DNA of 64,000 nt from Algihabitans sp965233705 (GCA_965233705.1 CBDDTF010000003.1:186001-250000); one strand, 5' to 3'; positions 45,443 to 54,105 are shown, numbered from the stretch's first letter. Numbers and translations are program-made. Notes: generated from the letters alone by a model not told the origin.

Positions 45443-46969
45443 TCAGCCCGGCCGTCGCGCGCGTGTGAGTTGCACGAGCTGCCGCGCCGCCCGGCGTTTC
45501 TTGTAGACCGGGTAGGCCACCGAGAGCAGCAGCAGCGCGAAGAAGACCAGCGCGATCGGCCGGGTCAGCAGAAAGCCCGGGTCGCCGCCGCTGAGCTGGT
45601 AGGTGCGCAGCGCCTCGCCCTCGGCCATGCCGCCCAGCAGGATGCCGACCACCGCCGCGGCAGTCGGATAGCCGTAGCGGCGCATGAAGAAGCCCAGCAC
45701 GGCGGCGCCGGCGACGGTGATCGGCCCGACCATCGAGCCGGTCAGGGCGTAGGCCCCCATCACCGCGAGCACGATGACCGAGGGCGCCAGCACGCGCAGC
45801 GGCGCCTTGACGATACGCGCGGCCAGAAAGACGAAGGCCAGGCCCAGGCCCAGCAGCAGCACCGACTGGCCCAGGTTGGCGAAGATGATGGCGTAGACGA
45901 TGTCCTTGTTCTCGGCGACGAAGCGCGGGCCGCCGGTGACGTCGTGGATGTTGAAGGCGGCCAGCATCACCGCCGTCGCCGCGCCGCCCGGTAGGCCGAG
46001 CACCAGCAGCGTCGCCATGGAGCCGCCCTCGGAGCTGCTGTTGGCCGCCTCGGCGGCGCTCACCCCGCGCAGGTCGCCCTTGCCGAAGGCTTCCGGGTCG
46101 CGCGCGCGCCGCCGCGTCTCGGCGTAGGACAGCAGGTTGGCGACCGAGGAGCCGACGCCGGGCACGGCGCCGACGCCGACGCCGATCAGCGCGCCGCGCA
46201 GCAGGATGACGGGGCCGGCGACGGCCGCGCCGATGCCCGCCAGGATCTCCGACAGCCGCACTTCGCGCAGCCGGGCGTCGGCGACGATGAAGGAGCGCTG
46301 GGCCAGGGAGAAGAGCTCGGACAGCGCGAACAGCCCCATCAGCGCCGGCACCGCCGGCACGCCGTCGAGCAGGTAGATCGAGTCGAAGGTGCCGCGGATG
46401 AAGCCGCGCGAGGACATGCCGATGGTGCCGATCAGCATGCCGACCAGCCCGGCCAGCAGGCCCTTGGCGAAGGCCTGCTCCGACAGCGCGGCGATCAAGG
46501 TCAGGCCCCAGAGCGCGACCACCAGCATCTCCGGCGGGCCGAGCCGCAGGACCCAGCCGGCGATCGGGTCGATCAGCACGAAGAGCAGCAGGTAGCCGAT
46601 GGCGGCGCCGATGGTCGAGGCGGCGAGCGCCGCGCCCAGCGCGGTGTTGTGCCGTCCCGCGCGCGCCAGGGGGTAGCCGTCGAAGGTGGTGGCCACCGCC
46701 GCCGAGGTGCCGGGGATGTTCATCAGGATCGCCGGCACCGCGCCGCCGAAGCCGCCGCCGGTGAAGATCGCCGTGAGGAACAGGATCGCCGGCACGAAGT
46801 CCATGTAGAAGGTGACCGGCATGAACACGGCCATGGCGATCGGCACCGAAAGCCCCGGCACCGCGCCGAAGACCAGGCCGATCAGCAGGCCGGGGACGAC
46901 CACGCCCCAGGCCTGCCACGAGCCGGCGAGCAGACCGAGGGCGTCGAGCGCAGCAGCGAAATCGATCAC
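45443..46969 (-). CDS. tctA: Tripartite tricarboxylate transporter, large membrane subunit TctA
   Basis: The 12-helix permease subunit of a TTT transporter. The 508 residues have the family start WGVVVPGLLIGLVFGAVPGLSVPIAMAVFMPVTFYM and the repeated signature AVPAILMNIPGTSAAVATTFDGYPLAR. Later GLPGGAATAVMLAAF and FVAENKDIVYAIIF are also typical. A GTG start (46969) is used, 14 bases after tctB, with the frame open further upstream inside tctB. It works with TctB and the binding protein TctC encoded just upstream, probably importing a di- or tricarboxylate. Confidence 0.94.
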   Translation of the reverse strand: MIDFAAALDALGLLAGSWQAWGVVVPGLLIGLVFGAVPGLSVPIAMAVFMPVTFYMDFVPAILFLTAIFTGGGFGGAVPAILMNIPGTSAAVATTFDGYPLARAGRHNTALGAALAASTIGAAIGYLLLFVLIDPIAGWVLRLGPPEMLVVALWGLTLIAALSEQAFAKGLLAGLVGMLIGTIGMSSRGFIRGTFDSIYLLDGVPAVPALMGLFALSELFSLAQRSFIVADARLREVRLSEILAGIGAAVAGPVILLRGALIGVGVGAVPGVGSSVANLLSYAETRRRARDPEAFGKGDLRGVSAAEAANSSSEGGSMATLLVLGLPGGAATAVMLAAFNIHDVTGGPRFVAENKDIVYAIIFANLGQSVLLLGLGLAFVFLAARIVKAPLRVLAPSVIVLAVMGAYALTGSMVGPITVAGAAVLGFFMRRYGYPTAAAVVGILLGGMAEGEALRTYQLSGGDPGFLLTRPIALVFFALLLLSVAYPVYKKRRAARQLVQLTRARRPG

Positions 46970-46982
46970 GAGGAAGGTCCCG

Positions 46983-47555
46983 CTAGGGTTCGAGGGGCAG
47001 CAGGGTCGGGAAGGGGATCGACAGCATGGTCTGGAAGCCGACCACCACGAACAGCCCGAAGGCCAGGCTGTAGAGCCCGACGAAGGCCCAGCGCCGCTCG
47101 CCATTCAGCACCATGGCGGCGGCCAGGTAGACCACGGTGATCAGGTCGAAGGGCAGGTAGACCAGGGCCGCGACATAGAGGCAGGTCAGGCCCATCAGGG
47201 CGAAGGCACGGCGATCGCGCCGTCGCGCCGCCCCCGCTTCCGCGGCTGCTTCCTCGGCCGCCGCCTCGGCTGTCGGGGCGCCGCCCTCCGCGGCCGGCGT
47301 GTCCTGGGCCGCCGCAGGGAAGCCGGGGTCCGGCCGGCGGCGCAGGAGCTGCACTACGATGACGCCGTAGAGCAGCAGGCAGAGCGCCGAGACCGGCAGG
47401 ATCAGGATCAGGTTCTCGGCCGAGGTCGAGGTGGTCCAGGCGTCGAGGAAGTACCAGGCGACGAAGACCAGAAGGAGGGTCGCGAAGGCCAGCTCGCCAA
47501 GCAGGCGCGAGGGCCCGCCGTCCGCGGCGTTCGAGACCGTTTTCGCTTGTGCCAT
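46983..47555 (-). CDS. tctB: Tripartite tricarboxylate transporter, small subunit TctB
   Basis: A 190-residue protein with four membrane helices (about 20-38, 48-68, 125-145, 150-185) and a cytoplasmic Ala/Glu-rich loop (about 75-120), which is the TctB layout. The final helix region SLAFGLFVVVGFQTMLSIPFPTLLPLEP is typical of the family. It lies between tctC and tctA on the same strand. Confidence 0.9.
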   Translation of the reverse strand: MAQAKTVSNAADGGPSRLLGELAFATLLLVFVAWYFLDAWTTSTSAENLILILPVSALCLLLYGVIVVQLLRRRPDPGFPAAAQDTPAAEGGAPTAEAAAEEAAAEAGAARRRDRRAFALMGLTCLYVAALVYLPFDLITVVYLAAAMVLNGERRWAFVGLYSLAFGLFVVVGFQTMLSIPFPTLLPLEP

Positions 47556-47617
47556 CGCGACCGCTCCTGCCGTCTCGTCGTCAGGTCCGCCGGGGCTGCG
47601 CGGAGCCTAGGGGGGGC

Positions 47618-47673
47618 TGTCCCTACCGGATCATGTCCCTATTGGATCATGTCCCTATTGGATCATGTCCTTG
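47618..47673. repeat. 16-bp tandem repeat duplicating the 3' end of tctC
   Basis: TGTCCCTATTGGATCA is repeated at 47634-47649 and 47650-47665, with a variant at 47618-47633 and a partial unit at 47666-47673. The tctC stop codon (minus strand 47657-47655) is inside one unit, so the last codons and the stop are copied downstream of the gene. Confidence 0.85.
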
Positions 47674-48665
47674 TAGGTGCGCAGCGCCTCGAAGTTCTCG
47701 GTGAGGAAGGCTTCGCTCGCCTCCGGCCCCATCCAGTCGCCGCCGATGTCGGAGCGCTTCAGCCAGCGCTGGAAGCCCTCGGACTCCAGGGCCGCCTTGT
47801 AGCCCTCCAGAAAGGCCTTGTGACGCTCGGGATAGTCCGCGTCGAAGGAGTCGTGGGCGATCACCGCGATGGTGTTGCCGGCGAGCAGCGGCACCTCGGG
47901 CTCGCCGAGCTCGCCGAGGGCGGCGTTCAGGCCGGGGGCTTCGTAGTCGTCGGTGCCGCCGTCCTTGCGCAGCACGGCCAGGGTGTTGATCTGGTCCTTG
48001 ATGCCCAGCGAGCCCTCGGCGGCCACCACCGTGAAGTCGACCTGGCTGCCGACCACCGCCATGCGCTGCGGGCTGCCGCCGTCGAAGGTGACCCAGCGCA
48101 CGTTGTCGCGCGGGATGTCCAGGCTGTCGAGCAGGATGAGCGCCTGCAGATGCGCGCCGGAGCCGTGCACGATGCTGGCGCTGACCTCGCCCGGCTGGGT
48201 GCGCATGGCCTCGATCAGCGCGCCCAGGTCCTGGTACTCGCTCTCCGGCGAGACCGCCAGGATCATGTAGTCCGACCACTGGGCGTTGAGGAAGTCGAAG
48301 TCGTCCCAGGCAATCGGGGCGCCCTGAATCAGGATGTTGTTGGCCAGGTAGGGCACGGCCTGCATCACCAGGAAGTAGGAGCCGTCGTCCTTCTGCTGGC
48401 TGAACCAGGTCGCGCCGAGCGAGCCCGAGCCGCCGGGCTTGTTCACCACCGTGACCACCGCGTCGTTCAGGTGCTCCGGCAGGAAGGAGGCGAGGCCGCG
48501 CGCCAGCCGGTCGGCGCTGCCGCCCGGATTGAAGGGCACGACGAGGCGAATCCGGGTGTCCTCGCTCGGCCAGGCCTCGGCGCCGGCGCTCTGCGCGGCG
48601 CCCAGGGGCAGCGCCAGGGCGGCCGCGCTCACGGCCAGGGCCTTCAACAGCTTCGATTTCAACAT
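47655..48665 (-). CDS. tctC: Tripartite tricarboxylate transporter periplasmic binding protein TctC
   Basis: The Bug/TctC-type extracytoplasmic binding protein, 336 residues from the ATG at 48665, which follows GGGAGG with a good spacing. A signal peptide covers about 1-30 (ALAVSAAALALPLGAAQSAGA). Then comes IRLVVPFNPGGSADRLARGLASFLPEHL, the family ligand-binding start. NKPGGSGSLGATWFSQ, AVVGSQVDFTVVAAEGSL and the C-terminal KAALESEGFQRWL follow. It heads the tctCBA operon, divergent from the GntR regulator. Confidence 0.92.
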   Translation of the reverse strand: MLKSKLLKALAVSAAALALPLGAAQSAGAEAWPSEDTRIRLVVPFNPGGSADRLARGLASFLPEHLNDAVVTVVNKPGGSGSLGATWFSQQKDDGSYFLVMQAVPYLANNILIQGAPIAWDDFDFLNAQWSDYMILAVSPESEYQDLGALIEAMRTQPGEVSASIVHGSGAHLQALILLDSLDIPRDNVRWVTFDGGSPQRMAVVGSQVDFTVVAAEGSLGIKDQINTLAVLRKDGGTDDYEAPGLNAALGELGEPEVPLLAGNTIAVIAHDSFDADYPERHKAFLEGYKAALESEGFQRWLKRSDIGGDWMGPEASEAFLTENFEALRTYKDMIQ

Positions 48666-48761
48666 TGGCATCCTCCCGTACTTGGGTCTTTTCGGCTCGC
48701 CCGCGAGCGCGGGGCCCGGCTGCCGCCGCCCGGCAACAACCGCTCGCCTAACCCGTTGCAT

Positions 48762-48781
48762 ATGTCTTATTGTTATGACAT
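48762..48781. promoter_or_regulatory. Candidate GntR operator between tctC and its regulator
   Basis: ATGTC-N10-GACAT inverted repeat in an AT-rich island, 97 bases before tctC on one side and 76 before gntR on the other. The position and symmetry suit a GntR-family operator controlling both directions. This is inferred from position only. Confidence 0.45.
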
Positions 48782-48856
48782 TCAGAGAGCAAGCACAATG
48801 ATCTTGCAGGGGCTAGACTTCGCTTTTGCGAGCCGCGGGAGTGCAGGAGTGACGGC

Positions 48857-49717
48857 GTGCTGAAGAAGGACAAGGACGGTGGGCGGCCGGGCGCCGCCGA
48901 TGCCGCTGTGGCCCCGGCGCCGCGGACGGCCGAGCCGCCGGCGGGCGAGGGCGAGGCCGTCGCGCCCGGGCCCGTGCCGCTCTACCACCAGGTCTATCTG
49001 GTGCTGCGCCAGCGCCTGCTCGACCGCACCTATCCGGCCGACCGGCCGCTGCCGGGCGAGATCGACCTGGCCAAGACCTTCCAGGTCTCGCGCATCACCG
49101 TGCGGCGGGCGCTGCAGGAACTCGCGCGCGAGGGCCTGATCGTGCGCCACCCCGGCCGCGGCACCTTCCCGGCCGAGGGCGTCGAGCGCCAGGCGACGAT
49201 CAGCGGCAACCTTACGGGCCTGCTGGAAAATCTCATCCTCATGGGCCTGAAGACCCAGGTGAAGGTGCTGGCGCTGGACTATGTGGCGCCGCCGGTCCCG
49301 GCCGCCGGGGCCTTCGCGCCCGACGGGGTGGTGGAGGTGCAGCGCGTCGTGCGCGTGCGCTCCAACGAGGGCATTCCCTTCTCGCAGCTCACGACCTACG
49401 TGCCCGCCGAGATCGGCCGCACCTTCACCGCCGAGGATCTGGCCGCCCAGCCGCTGCTGGGCCTGCTCGAGCGCGCCGGCGTGCGGGTCGCTTCGGCCGA
49501 GCAGACGATCAGCGCCGTCGCCGCCGACACCGCCGTCGCCGCGGCGCTGCAGGTCGCGCCGGGCACCGCCCTGATCAAGATCCTGCGCCTGGTGCGCGAC
49601 GAGAACGACCGGCTGGTGGAGTGGCTGGAGGCGCTCTACCGGCCGGACCGCTATAGCTACCGCATGAACCTCCAGCGTTCCGACCACAACGGGATACCGC
49701 AATGGACTCCGCAATGA
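48857..49717 (+). CDS. GntR family transcriptional regulator (HutC/UTRA type)
   Basis: A 286-residue regulator. The N-terminal winged helix (about 42-108) includes LPGEIDLAKTFQVSRITVRRALQELAREGLIVRHPGRGTF. The C-terminal UTRA effector domain follows (about 125-275). The first 40 residues are a disordered Ala/Pro extension. The GTG at 48857 follows AGGAG. It overlaps the lyase gene by 16 bases and is divergent from tctCBA, so it probably controls both uptake and breakdown of the same acid. Confidence 0.9.
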   Translation: MLKKDKDGGRPGAADAAVAPAPRTAEPPAGEGEAVAPGPVPLYHQVYLVLRQRLLDRTYPADRPLPGEIDLAKTFQVSRITVRRALQELAREGLIVRHPGRGTFPAEGVERQATISGNLTGLLENLILMGLKTQVKVLALDYVAPPVPAAGAFAPDGVVEVQRVVRVRSNEGIPFSQLTTYVPAEIGRTFTAEDLAAQPLLGLLERAGVRVASAEQTISAVAADTAVAAALQVAPGTALIKILRLVRDENDRLVEWLEALYRPDRYSYRMNLQRSDHNGIPQWTPQ

Positions 49718-50679
49718 CGCCCAACGCTAGACTGCGCCGCCGCATCGCCGCCGCGCCCGACCGCGGCCCGCTGATCGCCCCCGGCGTGTACGACGCCATG
49801 GGCGCGGCCGCGGCCGAGGCCGCCGGCTTCGAGGCCGCCTACCTGTCCGGCGCCAGCATCGCCTACAGCCGCCTGGGCGGTCCCGACCTGGGGCTGATCG
49901 CCCTGCCCGAGCTGGTCGAGACCGTGGCGCTGATCCGCGAGCGCACCGACCTGCCGCTGGTGGTCGACGCCGACAACGGCTTCGGCAATGCGCTCAACGT
50001 GCGCCGCACCCTGCGCCGGCTGGAGCGCGCCGGCGCCAGCGCCGTCCAGCTCGAGGACCAGAGCTTTCCCAAGCGCTGCGGCCACCTGGCCGACAAGAGC
50101 CTGATCGAGCCGGCGGAGATGGTCGGCAAGATCCGCGCCGCCGTCGACAGTCGCCAGGACCCGGACCTGACGCTGATCATCCGCACCGACGCCGTCGCCG
50201 TGGAGGGCTTCGACGCCGCCATGGCGCGGGCCGAGGCCTACCTGGAGGCCGGCGCCGACGTGCTGTTCGTCGAGGCGCCGCAGGACGAGGCCCAGCTCGC
50301 CGCCGTGCCGCGCCGCTTCGCCGGCCGGGTGCCGACCCTGGCCAACATGGTCGAAGGCGGGCGCACGCCGAACCGCACCGCCCAGGCCCTGGGCGAGCTG
50401 GGCTTTTCCATCGTCATCTTCCCCGGCGGCCTGGCCCGCGCCGTGGTGCAGACCATGCAGGCCTATTTCGCCAGCCTGCGCCAGCACGGCAGCAACGCCC
50501 CCTTCCGCGAGCGCATGCTGGACTTCCAGGGCATCAACGACTTCGTCCGCACGCCCGAGGTGCTGGCCTGGGCCGCGCGCTTCGAGGGGCAGCCGGACGC
50601 CGGCGAGGCGCACGCCCCGGAGTCTGACGCCGGGGCCGAGCCAGCGGCGCGGGAGGCGGCGCACGGGGGGCGGCGATGA
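49702..50679 (+). CDS. Isocitrate lyase / PEP mutase family C-C lyase
   Basis: A TIM-barrel lyase of 325 residues with the active-site loop K124-R-C-G-H128 (FPKRCGHLADKSLI), the Mg site region VVDADNGFGNALNV and RTDAVAVEGFDAAMARA. Family members include methylisocitrate lyase, oxaloacetate decarboxylase and 2,3-dimethylmalate lyase. The partner genes here (LeuCD-like dehydratase) favour a 2-hydroxyacid lyase such as dimethylmalate lyase over the methylcitrate cycle, because no citrate-synthase-type gene is nearby. The substrate is an inference. Confidence 0.85.
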   Translation: MDSAMTPNARLRRRIAAAPDRGPLIAPGVYDAMGAAAAEAAGFEAAYLSGASIAYSRLGGPDLGLIALPELVETVALIRERTDLPLVVDADNGFGNALNVRRTLRRLERAGASAVQLEDQSFPKRCGHLADKSLIEPAEMVGKIRAAVDSRQDPDLTLIIRTDAVAVEGFDAAMARAEAYLEAGADVLFVEAPQDEAQLAAVPRRFAGRVPTLANMVEGGRTPNRTAQALGELGFSIVIFPGGLARAVVQTMQAYFASLRQHGSNAPFRERMLDFQGINDFVRTPEVLAWAARFEGQPDAGEAHAPESDAGAEPAAREAAHGGRR

Positions 50680-52082
50680 GCGAGCCTGCCGGACCGCGCA
50701 GCCTGTTCGAGAAGGTCTGGGAGCGTCACGTCGTCGAGCGCGACGCCGAGGGCAACGAGCTGCTCTACGTCGACCGCCACCTGGCGCACGAGGGCTCCTT
50801 CCACGCCTTCGGCAAGCTGGCCGGGCGCGATCTGCCGGTGGCCCGGCCCGACCTGACGCTGCTGATCGCCGACCACTACGCCCCGACCCGCGGCCGCGAC
50901 CGGCCGATCGCCGACCCCGAGGTGGCGCGGGTCTCCCGTCTGCTGGAGGAGAACGCGGCGCGCTTCGGCCTCGACCTGATCGGCCTGCAGGACCCGCGCC
51001 AGGGCATCGTCCACGTGGTTGGGCCGGAGCTGGGCTTCACCCTGCCGGGCCTGACTATCGTCTGCGGCGACAGCCACACCTCGACCCACGGCGCCTTCGG
51101 GGCCGTCGCCTTCGGCATCGGCGCCTCGGAGGTGGCCCACGTGCTGGCGACCCAGTGCCTCTGGCAACGCCGGCCGAAGCCGATGCGCGTGCGCTTCGTC
51201 GGGCAGCCGCGGGCCAGCGTCGGGGCCAAGGACCTGGTGCTGGCGATGATCGCTCAGATCGGCGCCGACGGCGGCAGCGGCCACGCGCTGGAGTATGTGG
51301 GGTCGGCCGTCGAGCGGCTGTCGATGGCCGGGCGCATGACCCTGTGCAACCTCTCGATCGAAAGCGGCGCGCGCTTCGGCCTGATCGCGCCCGACGCGAC
51401 CACCTTCGCCTACGTGACCGGCCGGCCGCTGGCGCCGCGCGGGGCGTTGCTGGAGCGGGCGCTGGCCGACTGGCGCGGCCTCGCCAGCGACCCCGACGCG
51501 CCCTTCGCCGCGGAGGTGACGGTGGAGGTGGACGGCCTGGGGCCGATGGTGACCTGGGGCACCAGCCCGGAGCAGGCGGCGCCGGTAGCCGGCCGGGTGC
51601 CCGATCCGGCAAGCCTGCCGACGGCGGCACGGCGCGAGGCGGCGGCCAAGGCGCTGGCCTATATGGACCTGCAGCCGGGCCAGGCGCTCGACGGCCTGGC
51701 CATCGACCGGGTCTTCATCGGCTCCTGCACCAACGCGCGCCTGGAGGATCTGCGCGAGGCCGCGGCGGCGATCGGCGGGCGCCGGGCGCAGGTGCCGGCC
51801 CTGGTCTCGCCGGGCTCGCGGGCGGTCAAGCGGGCCGCCGAGCGGGAGGGGCTGGACGCGGTTTTCCGCGCCGCCGGCTTCGAGTGGGCCGATTCCGGCT
51901 GCTCCATGTGCGTGGGCATGAACGGCGACCTGGTGCCGCCGGGCGCGCGCTGCGCCTCCACCGCCAACCGCAACTTCCCCGGCCGCCAGGGGCCGGGCAG
52001 CCGCACCCACCTGGTCAGCCCGGCGATGGCCGCCCTGGCCGCCGTCGAGGGCTGCCTGCGCAACCCGGAGACGCCGTCATGA
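50676..52082 (+). CDS. Aconitase-family dehydratase large subunit (LeuC-like)
   Basis: A 468-residue iron-sulfur hydrolyase subunit, the length of bacterial LeuC. The substrate and Fe-S residues are in place: CGDSHTSTHGAFGAVAFGIG, then the cluster cysteines in IGSCTNARLEDLREAA and SGCSMCVGMNGD. LeuC isomerises isopropylmalate, but the same family includes dimethylmaleate hydratase and citraconase. Its position after a lyase and beside a carboxylate transporter favours a catabolic role. The start overlaps the previous stop (ATGA). Confidence 0.88.
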   Translation: MSEPAGPRSLFEKVWERHVVERDAEGNELLYVDRHLAHEGSFHAFGKLAGRDLPVARPDLTLLIADHYAPTRGRDRPIADPEVARVSRLLEENAARFGLDLIGLQDPRQGIVHVVGPELGFTLPGLTIVCGDSHTSTHGAFGAVAFGIGASEVAHVLATQCLWQRRPKPMRVRFVGQPRASVGAKDLVLAMIAQIGADGGSGHALEYVGSAVERLSMAGRMTLCNLSIESGARFGLIAPDATTFAYVTGRPLAPRGALLERALADWRGLASDPDAPFAAEVTVEVDGLGPMVTWGTSPEQAAPVAGRVPDPASLPTAARREAAAKALAYMDLQPGQALDGLAIDRVFIGSCTNARLEDLREAAAAIGGRRAQVPALVSPGSRAVKRAAEREGLDAVFRAAGFEWADSGCSMCVGMNGDLVPPGARCASTANRNFPGRQGPGSRTHLVSPAMAALAAVEGCLRNPETPS

Positions 52083-52741
52083 CCCGCCCGCGCCGCCCCT
52101 TCGAGGTGCTGGAGTCGCCGGCCGTCGTGCTGCTGCGCGGCAATGTCGACACCGACCAGATCATCCCGGCCCGCTTCCTGCGCAAGCCGCGCGAGGGCAC
52201 CGCGGGCTACGCCCCCTATCTCTTCGCCGACCTGGACGACGCCCCGGCGGGCCTGCGTGGCGAAGAGCGCGGCGATGGGTGCGATGGCGAGGAGGCCGGC
52301 GGCGAGGCGGCGCCGGAGATCCTGATCGCCGGGCGCAACTTCGGCTGCGGCTCCTCGCGCGAGGGGGCGGTCTATGCCCTGGTCGACGCCGGCTACCGCG
52401 CCGTGGTGGCGGAGAGCTTCGGCGACATCTTCCGCGCCAACGCCGCCCGCAACGGCCTGCTCTGCGTGCAGCTCGCGCCGGAGGAGGTGGGCGCGCTGGC
52501 GGCGGCGGCGGCCGAGGCGCCGGCCGCGCGGCTGACCGTCGACCTGCCGGCGCAAAGCGTCGCGGCGCCCGGTCTGGCGGCCTATCACTTCGCCATCGAC
52601 GGCTTCAGCAAGAAGCTGCTGCGCGCCGGCTACGACGAGCTCGACCTGACCCTCTCCCTGGCCGGGGCCATCGCCGACTTCAGCGCTGCCGCCGAGGCGG
52701 CGCGTCCCTGGCTGCGGCCCGAGACCACGGGCGAGGCTTGA
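52079..52741 (+). CDS. Aconitase-family dehydratase small subunit (LeuD-like)
   Basis: A 220-residue swivelling subunit. NVDTDQIIPARFLRKPREG at the start and the substrate-recognition loop AGRNFGCGSSREGAVYAL are LeuD signatures, as is FGDIFRANAARNGLL. A 15-residue acidic insert (about 58-78) lies before the recognition loop. It overlaps the large subunit by four bases. It should form a heterodimer with it to add or remove water from an alpha,beta-unsaturated dicarboxylate. The substrate is discussed under the lyase. Confidence 0.88.
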   Translation: MTRPRRPFEVLESPAVVLLRGNVDTDQIIPARFLRKPREGTAGYAPYLFADLDDAPAGLRGEERGDGCDGEEAGGEAAPEILIAGRNFGCGSSREGAVYALVDAGYRAVVAESFGDIFRANAARNGLLCVQLAPEEVGALAAAAAEAPAARLTVDLPAQSVAAPGLAAYHFAIDGFSKKLLRAGYDELDLTLSLAGAIADFSAAAEAARPWLRPETTGEA

Positions 52742-52820
52742 TCGCCGCCGGCCGCGGGGGCAGAAGGGGCGTGCGGGCAGGGTCGACGCCGCCCGCGCGT
52801 CGGCGCCAGAGCCGGGTGAG

Positions 52821-52961
52821 AGGCGATGGGCCCGCTTGCGCGGGTCCGCCGATCCCAGGACATCCGCACGGCGTCATTGGGGTGGCGTGATTTTGGGGCT
52901 GGAGTGATTTTGCGCAACCGGCGGCCGCGCCGCAGCGGGCCGGACGGTCGCAGGTCGCTCT
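52821..52961. repeat. Palindromic intergenic repeat, copy 4 (degenerate)
   Basis: The right part (52901-52961, GGAGTGATTTTGCG to GGTCGCTCT) aligns with copy 3 at 57541-57603 in the same orientation. The left part (52825-52857, GGGCCCGCTTGCGCGGGTCC then GCCGATCCCA) resembles the first palindrome of copy 2. It follows the LeuD-like gene by 80 bases and does not begin on its stop codon. Confidence 0.6.
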
Positions 52962-52980
52962 CGGCAGGAACGGAGCGCTC

Positions 52981-53754
52981 GTGGGGCCCTTTTTCGAGGA
53001 GCTGGACTACCGGCCGACGCCGATCGGCGCGCTCAGCCTGCGCCGGCGGCGCGAGCTGTCGCTCGATGTCGAGGTCTACGAGATCAAGCTGGGCGAGGCC
53101 TTCTTGATGTCCAGCCTCTTCACCGCCTCGGAGGTCGCCCTGGCGCGGCTCGGGCTGGCGGCCCTGACGCCGCGCGGCGGGGCTTGCGACGTGGTCGTCG
53201 GCGGACTCGGCCTGGGCTACACGGCGCAGGCCGTGTTGCAGGCGCCGGAGGTCGCCTCCCTGCTGGTGGTCGAGGCGCTGGAGCCGGTGATCGACTGGCA
53301 CCGCGAAGGGCTGCTGCCGCTGGGCCGGGAGCTCTGCGCCGACCCGCGCTGCCGCTTCGTGGCGGGCGACTTCTTCGCCCTGGCCGCCGGCGCCGAGGGG
53401 TTCGATCCCACGGCGCCGGGACGGCGGGTCGACGCCGTGCTGGTCGACATCGACCACACGCCGGATTTCCTGCTGGACACCGGCCACGCCGACTTCTACC
53501 GGCCGGCGGGGCTGACCCGGCTGGCCGCCCACCTGCGCCCGGGCGGCGTCTTCGGCCTCTGGTCCAACGCGCCGCCGGAGCCGGCCTTCACGGCGCGGCT
53601 GGCCGATGTCTTCGCGACGGCCTGGGCCGAGCCGGTGCGCTTCGCCAATCCACTGCAGGCCGGGCGCGAGGTGACCCAGACGGTCTACCTGGCCCGCACG
53701 GCGGCGGAGGCCGCGCCAGGGACCGCCCAAGGCACTGCCCAAGGCACTGCTTAA
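52981..53754 (+). CDS. Spermidine synthase-like / class I methyltransferase-fold protein
   Basis: A 257-residue protein with the Rossmann-type core of spermidine synthases: DVVVGGLGLGYTAQAVL (nucleotide loop), LLVVEALEPVIDWH, CRFVAGDFFALA and VDAVLVDIDHTPDFLL. The aminopropyl-transferase Asp pair appears in part, so it may be an uncharacterised relative rather than SpeE. A GTG start at 52981 follows GGAACGGAG. The last residues are coded by a 12-bp tandem repeat and the TAA stop lies inside one repeat unit. Confidence 0.78.
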   Translation: MGPFFEELDYRPTPIGALSLRRRRELSLDVEVYEIKLGEAFLMSSLFTASEVALARLGLAALTPRGGACDVVVGGLGLGYTAQAVLQAPEVASLLVVEALEPVIDWHREGLLPLGRELCADPRCRFVAGDFFALAAGAEGFDPTAPGRRVDAVLVDIDHTPDFLLDTGHADFYRPAGLTRLAAHLRPGGVFGLWSNAPPEPAFTARLADVFATAWAEPVRFANPLQAGREVTQTVYLARTAAEAAPGTAQGTAQGTA

Positions 53755-53775
53755 GGCACTGCCCAAGGCACCGCA
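53722..53775. repeat. 12-bp tandem repeat across a stop codon
   Basis: Units ACTGCCCAAGGC with variants ACCGCCCAAGGC and ACTGCTTAAGGC. The third unit has the substitution that makes the TAA stop of the spermidine-synthase-like gene, so the array runs from coding into non-coding DNA. Confidence 0.85.
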
Positions 53776-53823
53776 CCGGGGCGCGCCCGACCGCGATAGC
53801 TGAGGCGGCCGCGCGCGGCCGCC

Positions 53824-54102
53824 TCACGGCGGGCCGGCGGTTGGTCGCGCGGCGGCCAGGTTGAGCTGGGCGAGCAGCAGGTCGACCAGGTCGCGCACCC
53901 GGTCCAGCGCCGGCAGCTCGGCCAGCGGCAGAGTGACGCCGAAGCTGTCCTCCAGCTCCAGCAGCAGGTTCATCGCCGCCACGGAGTCCAGGCCGAGCTC
54001 GGCGGTCAGCCGGCTGGCCGGTGTGATCTCGCTGCCGGCCGGGGCGTGGCGCCGCAGGGCGGCGAGCACCCGGGCCTCGACCTCAGTCGCTGTCCAGGCC
54101 AT
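53824..54102 (-). CDS. Stand-alone acyl carrier protein
   Basis: A 92-residue carrier protein. The phosphopantetheine Ser40 sits in ELGLDSVAAMNLLLELEDSFG, a classic ACP helix-II motif, followed by LPLAELPALDRVRDLVDLL. It is not the fatty-acid AcpP (it lacks the usual acidic DSL context and the fab neighbours). It starts three bases after the acyl-AMP ligase stop and is surely cotranscribed, so it is the likely acceptor for the activated acyl chain. Confidence 0.87.
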   Translation of the reverse strand: MAWTATEVEARVLAALRRHAPAGSEITPASRLTAELGLDSVAAMNLLLELEDSFGVTLPLAELPALDRVRDLVDLLLAQLNLAAARPTAGPP

Positions 54103-54105
54103 GCG

